Below are positions 27,653-31,700 of a stretch of 31,700 nucleotides of DNA, in pieces. This stretch comes from JAFGJU01 sp964570935. GTDB lineage: Bacteria; Eisenbacteria; RBG-16-71-46; JAFGJU01. Each line of letters starts with the position of its first letter. The first letter of the stretch is position 1. The DNA is taken from contig CAZMZP010000005.1 in the NCBI GenBank assembly GCA_964570935.1, positions 1-31,700 on the forward strand. Direction: 5' to 3'. The notes below the pieces were generated by a model, which had not been told where the DNA came from, did no database searches, and was given only the letters and a program-made list of their open reading frames with translations. The translations under genes were made by a program, and so were the position numbers.

Positions 27653-30139
27653 CTACTTCTTCTTTTTCATCAATCCCTCGAGGAGTTTCTTTCCCGCAGT
27701 GGCGGCTTCCTTCTTGAGGCTGTCCGCCTTCTGCTCCAGTTGGGTCCTGGCCTCGGGCGTCACGCCCAGCTTCTTCATCTGCTTCTCCAGCTCGCCCTTC
27801 AGTCTGCCGGCGACGTACTGCTTCGCGCGCTGCTCCATCCTGGCGCTGTCCCAGCGCAGAGCCGGTTTCTTGACGGTCCCGCCCAGGAAGAGGTCGACCA
27901 CCACCCTGCCCTGTTCATCCTTGAGCAGCTGCCCCAGGTCCTTGAGCGAGCTGACTCGCTTCGAGTACTCCGGCGACAGTATGACGTTCACCTTCTGGTC
28001 GAGGCTCCCGTCCATGCCCGTTGAGCCGGAGAACTTCCAGGTAGAGTTTTTCTCCACGAGACTGCAGGCGGGCACTATCAGCCTGCCGTCGCGGACCGAA
28101 AAGGAGGTCGCGAAGTCCTTGATATCGTATTCCTTCTTGCTTTCCAGTCCCACCCAGGCCGCCAGTTTCGAGACCAGAGGCCCCGCGACGGCCTTGACCT
28201 GCGATGACTTGACGCCTCCCAGCGCGCTGATGCTCTTTACCGGAAGCGGGTCCTCGCCAAGCACGCCGTCCAGACTCACCTCGAACGCCGTGGCCCCGTT
28301 CATCAGCCCCTTGAGCGGAGTGAAGGCGTCCAGAAGCGCTCCCAGCTGCACCTGCGCGGCCGAGAACGTCGCGGTGTACGTGGGACTGCCGTCCCTGGGT
28401 ATTCTCAGGCGGGCCCTCCCTCCGGCCTCACCGCCCAGCGCCCGCATCGTGAGGTCATTCACCGACACGCTGTCTCCGGCCATCAGCAAGGTCGCCACCA
28501 GGTCCCGCGCCTCGAAGTTACCGAACGTAAGCCTGTCCACGCTGATGCCGGTCGTGCCCTGCATACCCAGCGCTCCGAACGGCAGCGGGGGCGGAGGAGC
28601 CGCCTTCTTCGCGGTCTTCTCCACGGCCGGAGCCGCCGGCTGCAGGAGCTCCTTGAGGTCGAGGAGCGGAGAGTTCACATTCAGCTGGAAGGTCTTTTTT
28701 CTCCAGTCGGGCACGCCTCCGCTGACGTTGAACGTGGAGTTCCCGACCTTGACGACGGTCTGGCTTACGTCCGCGCGTCTGCCCGAGAGGTCCACTCTGA
28801 ACTTTTCCACTTGCACCGGAAAGCCGGATTGCCCGGTTTCGATTCTCACGCTTTCGCCGGACACCTGGCCGCGCGCTTCGACCGAGTACGGGTCCTTCTT
28901 GAGCTCGTCCAGAACCGCGCTGCCGCGCACGTCCAACGACACTCCGCCGGACGTGGCCTTCGGCCCTTTGCCCGCCGCCAGAAGCGACTGGAGCTCCTCA
29001 AGCCTGAGCCTGCCCTTTGTCTCGAACGACAGGACTTGCGGCTTCCGCGTGTTGACCTCTGCCCGGCCGCTCAGCTTCGTGGCGTCGCCCGCGGCCAGGC
29101 CAAACCTAACATCGACGTGGGGCGATGGCAGCCTGCCCTTCACGAAGGTCACGACGTCGAGCGTGCCCCGCTGCTTGACGTTCGTGACCCTGGACGCCAT
29201 CTCCTCCGGCGCCAGCGAAACCAGCTTCTCCAATGCGACTTCCTTCATTACGATTCTGAGGTCCAGCTCGGGACCGGAAAGACCAGACCCGGCGCCCGCA
29301 GTGTCCGGTCCTGCGCCCGCCTCAGGCCTGGCCAGATTCACACGGCCGGTCACCTCGACCGGCACCTCAGCCACTGCCACCGACACGCTCTGAAGCTCGA
29401 GCACCTCCGCCTTCGGCCTGGCCAGGACTTTCCAGGCGCCCTTGACGCTCTGGGCCGGGAACGACGGCTTGCCGGTCGCAAGCGACTTCACGGAGACCTT
29501 CTCCACGGAGAACTTCCCGTCCGACGCCACAGTTTCAAACCCACGTCCTGCCTTCGCCCTGGAGGTCAGGTCGAGCTTCTCCACCCTGACCTCACGACCC
29601 GCTCTCAGGTCTCGAAACACGACCAGAGCGTCGTTGATGACCGCCTTCGGGAGTTGGAACGACAGCGCCGGGGCACCGACGGAAGCCTTCCCGGTGTCGG
29701 CCACTGCGGCGACCCCGGCCGGTTTACCGGTGACGACCTCGATTCTGGGCTCGTCTACGTAGACCTCGCTCACGACTATCTCGCGCCTGAACAGGGGCAG
29801 AAGCGCCAACGTGGCGCCGACCCGGGGGATCGATGCCAGCTTTGTGTCCTCGCCAGGCTTCGACACCTCTATGTCCGACACCCTGACGCCCAGCCTCCAG
29901 TGCACGAAAGAGATCCGCGCGTACCTGACACTTATGTCGAGTCCCGTCGCCTGCTCCAGCTTTGTGACCACAAGCTCCCGCAGTTTGTCGGCCGGGAACA
30001 TCGCTCTGGCGACCGAGAAGAGCACCAGCACCACAACGACCAGCGCTCCCGTGACAATCAGCGCGCGTTTCAAGATTCTGCTCTTGAGTAGCGACGGCCT
30101 GCCCGCAGTCTTGTTCTCTTCCGGTCCTCTGGCATTCAT
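27653..30139 (-). CDS. AsmA-family envelope protein
   Basis: An 828-residue protein with a single N-terminal TM helix (RALIVTGALVVVVLVLFSVARAMF) and a large extracytoplasmic part. The family start DKLRELVVTKLEQATGLDISV and the late AsmA_2 region (LTFGNFEARDLVATLLMAGD, then FSVRDGRLIVPACSLVEKNS) are clear. AsmA/TamB/YhdP-like proteins form hydrophobic-groove bridges proposed to move phospholipids to the outer membrane. The C-terminus is a Lys-rich helix ending in MKKKK. ATG 30139 is chosen because GAGGA lies 5 bases upstream; a GTG at 30175 would add 12 residues without a good SD. No partner gene is adjacent. Confidence 0.92.
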   Translation of the reverse strand: MNARGPEENKTAGRPSLLKSRILKRALIVTGALVVVVLVLFSVARAMFPADKLRELVVTKLEQATGLDISVRYARISFVHWRLGVRVSDIEVSKPGEDTKLASIPRVGATLALLPLFRREIVVSEVYVDEPRIEVVTGKPAGVAAVADTGKASVGAPALSFQLPKAVINDALVVFRDLRAGREVRVEKLDLTSRAKAGRGFETVASDGKFSVEKVSVKSLATGKPSFPAQSVKGAWKVLARPKAEVLELQSVSVAVAEVPVEVTGRVNLARPEAGAGPDTAGAGSGLSGPELDLRIVMKEVALEKLVSLAPEEMASRVTNVKQRGTLDVVTFVKGRLPSPHVDVRFGLAAGDATKLSGRAEVNTRKPQVLSFETKGRLRLEELQSLLAAGKGPKATSGGVSLDVRGSAVLDELKKDPYSVEARGQVSGESVRIETGQSGFPVQVEKFRVDLSGRRADVSQTVVKVGNSTFNVSGGVPDWRKKTFQLNVNSPLLDLKELLQPAAPAVEKTAKKAAPPPPLPFGALGMQGTTGISVDRLTFGNFEARDLVATLLMAGDSVSVNDLTMRALGGEAGGRARLRIPRDGSPTYTATFSAAQVQLGALLDAFTPLKGLMNGATAFEVSLDGVLGEDPLPVKSISALGGVKSSQVKAVAGPLVSKLAAWVGLESKKEYDIKDFATSFSVRDGRLIVPACSLVEKNSTWKFSGSTGMDGSLDQKVNVILSPEYSKRVSSLKDLGQLLKDEQGRVVVDLFLGGTVKKPALRWDSARMEQRAKQYVAGRLKGELEKQMKKLGVTPEARTQLEQKADSLKKEAATAGKKLLEGLMKKKK

Positions 30140-30237
30140 CTCTTTCCTCGCTTGGATCAGTTCACTGGTTTTCACTTGTCACTTCGCTCGTCCGCCCTCG
30201 TCTCCGGCCGTGTAGTCGTCCGTCCGGCCGCTCTCGA

Positions 30238-30266
30238 ACATTAGGCTCGGAAAGCGCCGAAGTCAA
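30238..30266 (-). promoter_or_regulatory. Promoter candidate for the AsmA gene
   Basis: Minus-strand -35 TTGACT (30261-30266, 5 of 6), 17-bp spacer, weak -10 TAATGT (30238-30243, 3 of 6). Confidence 0.35.
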
Positions 30267-30342
30267 GACTCGGCGCCGCGCGTTCGCGCCCACCGCCCGC
30301 GAAAAGGGTTCCTCCCGTGAAACGAGGGCTCGTCAGGAAAGC

Positions 30343-30387
30343 AGAAGGCCCCGCTCCGGACGACACCGTCCTCAAGCAGGGCCTTCT
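30343..30387 (-). terminator. Intrinsic terminator after the small unknown gene
   Basis: AGAAGGCCC pairs with GGGCCTTCT over 9 bp (30343-30351 with 30379-30387), and an inner GGACG/CGTCC helix fills the loop. On the minus strand GCTTTCC follows. It lies 16 bases past the stop at 30404. Confidence 0.6.
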
Positions 30388-30403
30388 GGCATCCCGGCAG
30401 GGA

Positions 30404-30898
30404 TTACCTGGCCTGTTCCACGCGCTCGACGCGCTCCTGCGCGGCCATTGCGCCTATTAGCTCGCAAGGCAAAGCAGAGTCCAGCTCGGCCAGGATTGCT
30501 TCTTCTTCGATCCTGGCCTGGTGTTCCGCTGTGCTCGCGCCGATGAACAGGGTCTTGTCTTCCATCCAGTTGCGCAACACTTCCCTGGAGTCGGCGGGAA
30601 CAAAAGGCGGCAACGGAGATTCTATCTCCGCAAGCTTGCTCAACCTGAGCACTACCTCCTCGATGATTCTTTGCTTCTCGGTAGCGCTCGCTTCCGTCTT
30701 GTACTTCACCATCAGCTGGTGTGCCCTTAGCCTTGCGAGCTTTTCCACTGCCTCTTCCTTCCGGTACCTCAGTGCCGCCTCATCGAACAGCTTCATCGCC
30801 CGTGTGTGCTCTCCCGCATGGGCGTCCTTGAGGCCCTTCAGGAACAGAGTGTCTCCGTTGACTGCGTTGTCCATAAGCTTCCGCAGAAGATCCATCAT
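30404..30898 (-). CDS. Small helical protein of unknown function
   Basis: About 164 residues, almost all predicted helix. The region GDTLFLKGLKDAHAGEHTRAMKLFDEA resembles one TPR-like helical pair. Charged helices follow (EKQRIIEEVVLRLSKLAE) and a Glu/Arg-rich end (AQERVERVEQAR). No signal peptide, TM helix or catalytic motif is seen. The start at ATG 30898 is chosen because residues from the longer frame (to 31033) are compositionally different; the SD there is weak and an adjacent ATG at 30895 is possible. It ends at a good terminator and stands between the AsmA gene and glyA. I do not recognise the family. Confidence 0.6.
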   Translation of the reverse strand: MMDLLRKLMDNAVNGDTLFLKGLKDAHAGEHTRAMKLFDEAALRYRKEEAVEKLARLRAHQLMVKYKTEASATEKQRIIEEVVLRLSKLAEIESPLPPFVPADSREVLRNWMEDKTLFIGASTAEHQARIEEEAILAELDSALPCELIGAMAAQERVERVEQAR

Positions 30899-31143
30899 TC
30901 GTCCGTTTCCCCGAGCGGCCTCACGACTGATGAGGCCAGCGTTGTCGCCGTGCCAGAAGTGACTCAAACCAGCAAGGTTGCAACTTTCGTACCACGTTCC
31001 TCGGGGTGGGAATTGGATTTTCGATTGAAACACAAGGGGTTACGGCGTCCGTCCGTGACCGGCATGGGCGCAGGCGGCGGGCTCGTTGCAAACTCGGCGG
31101 TTCTGCTGAGGAAATTGCAATGTCCGGAAGGAGTTGCGGCGGC

Positions 31144-31700
31144 TCAGTAGGCCGGGAATCTGGCGCAGAGTTCCTTCACGCCGGCGCGCACCCTGGCGTT
31201 CTCGGACGAGTCGGCTCCCTTCCGCACGCACGCGTCTATCAGTCGGGCGAGCTCCGCCATGTCGCCGGACTCCATTCCCCTTCCCGTTGCCGACAGGGTG
31301 CCTACGCGGATTCCACCGACTTTGAATCTCGTGCCGAACGGGACTTCGCAGGCGTTCACAAGAAGGCCCGCCTGCTCCAGCCACTTCCAGGCACCGGACG
31401 CATCCACGCCCAAACTCCCGATGTCGGCCACGAAAAGATGCGTGTCGGTTCCGCCGGTCAGTATCCGGTGACCCAGACTCTGCATTCCGGCGGCCAGCGC
31501 ACGGGCATTGTCTATGACTCTGGAATGGAACTCCCTGAACTCCGGCCTGAGCGCGAGCCCGAAGCAGGCGGCCTTGGCGGCGATCACGTGCATCAGAGGG
31601 CCTCCCTGCACCACAGGAAACACGGCGTCGTCCACCGCAGCCGCGTGTTCTTTCCTGCACAAAACCAGCCCGCCCCTGGGGCCGAGCAGCGTCTTGTGCG
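31144..31700 (-). CDS. glyA: Serine hydroxymethyltransferase, C-terminal part (partial)
   Basis: The frame runs off the right edge, leaving about 184 residues. The first visible residues, HKTLLGPRGGLVLC, are the active-site motif whose lysine binds pyridoxal phosphate. GGPLMHVIAAKAACFGLAL and GIRVGTLSATGRGM follow, the latter matching the usual GIRxGTPAxTxRG with a Leu-Ser variation. The enzyme interconverts serine and glycine with tetrahydrofolate and supplies one-carbon units. In most bacteria the active-site motif reads HKTLRGPRGG; here Arg is replaced by Leu. The stop is TGA at 31144. Confidence 0.95.
   Translation of the reverse strand, partial: HKTLLGPRGGLVLCRKEHAAAVDDAVFPVVQGGPLMHVIAAKAACFGLALRPEFREFHSRVIDNARALAAGMQSLGHRILTGGTDTHLFVADIGSLGVDASGAWKWLEQAGLLVNACEVPFGTRFKVGGIRVGTLSATGRGMESGDMAELARLIDACVRKGADSSENARVRAGVKELCARFPAY

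Noticed and set aside
28811..30091. 426-codon plus-strand frame
   Set aside because: Antisense to the AsmA gene, His/Arg/Leu-rich and without any family signal.

Overview
This GC-rich, gene-dense window most likely comes from a Gram-negative, anaerobic or facultative bacterium of the FCB superphylum, probably an uncultured candidate phylum. The grounds are a PorV/PorQ-type outer-membrane barrel, an AsmA-family protein, an MltD-type murein hydrolase, a PilZ protein, PEGA/TPR envelope proteins, a membrane pyrophosphatase and an archaeal-type (class V) fructose-bisphosphate aldolase/phosphatase. GTG and TTG starts are frequent and several Shine-Dalgarno (SD) sequences are strong. The taxonomic assignment is inference; no rRNA or tRNA gene was seen.

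Layout. 1-6.4 kb: the 3' end of hppA, a blasticidin-S-deaminase-like cytidine deaminase, a secreted serine beta-lactamase-family protein, the FBP aldolase/phosphatase, and a convergent comEC. 6.5-10.3 kb: a minus-strand trio (BON-like protein, TPR protein, pseudo-PP2C/PEGA membrane protein) behind one promoter with a palindrome at its start. 10.8-16.3 kb: mltD on the plus strand, then rnr, a PilZ gene and a PorV-like gene on the minus strand. 16.2-16.9 kb: a small-gene operon, FmdB zinc ribbon, HU/IHF, and a 31-residue AURKAIP1/COX24-type (bS22/mS38-like) ribosomal protein.

17-22.7 kb: the centrepiece, a bacterial microcompartment (BMC) operon read on the minus strand in the order PduL phosphotransacylase, BMC-H, BMC-H, BMC-P, CoA-acylating aldehyde dehydrogenase, PduS (RnfC-like flavo-iron-sulfur protein), PduT (tandem BMC shell protein with the Fe-S ligand cysteine), BMC-P. 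It has a complete shell gene set (hexamer, trimer, pentamer) and a core that converts aldehyde to acyl-CoA to acyl-phosphate. No aldehyde-generating signature enzyme, alcohol dehydrogenase or acyl kinase is visible in the window. Because the usual alcohol-dehydrogenase route for reoxidising NADH is missing here, PduS-PduT may carry electrons out through the shell.

22.7-31.7 kb: a 0.7-kb gene-free stretch with nested inverted repeats, a double-PDZ periplasmic protein, a 32-bp-period tandem repeat, a beta-helix protein behind a perfect consensus promoter, an EIIA(Fru/Ntr)-zinc ribbon-HD operon, an AsmA protein, a small unknown protein, and the 3' part of glyA running off the window.
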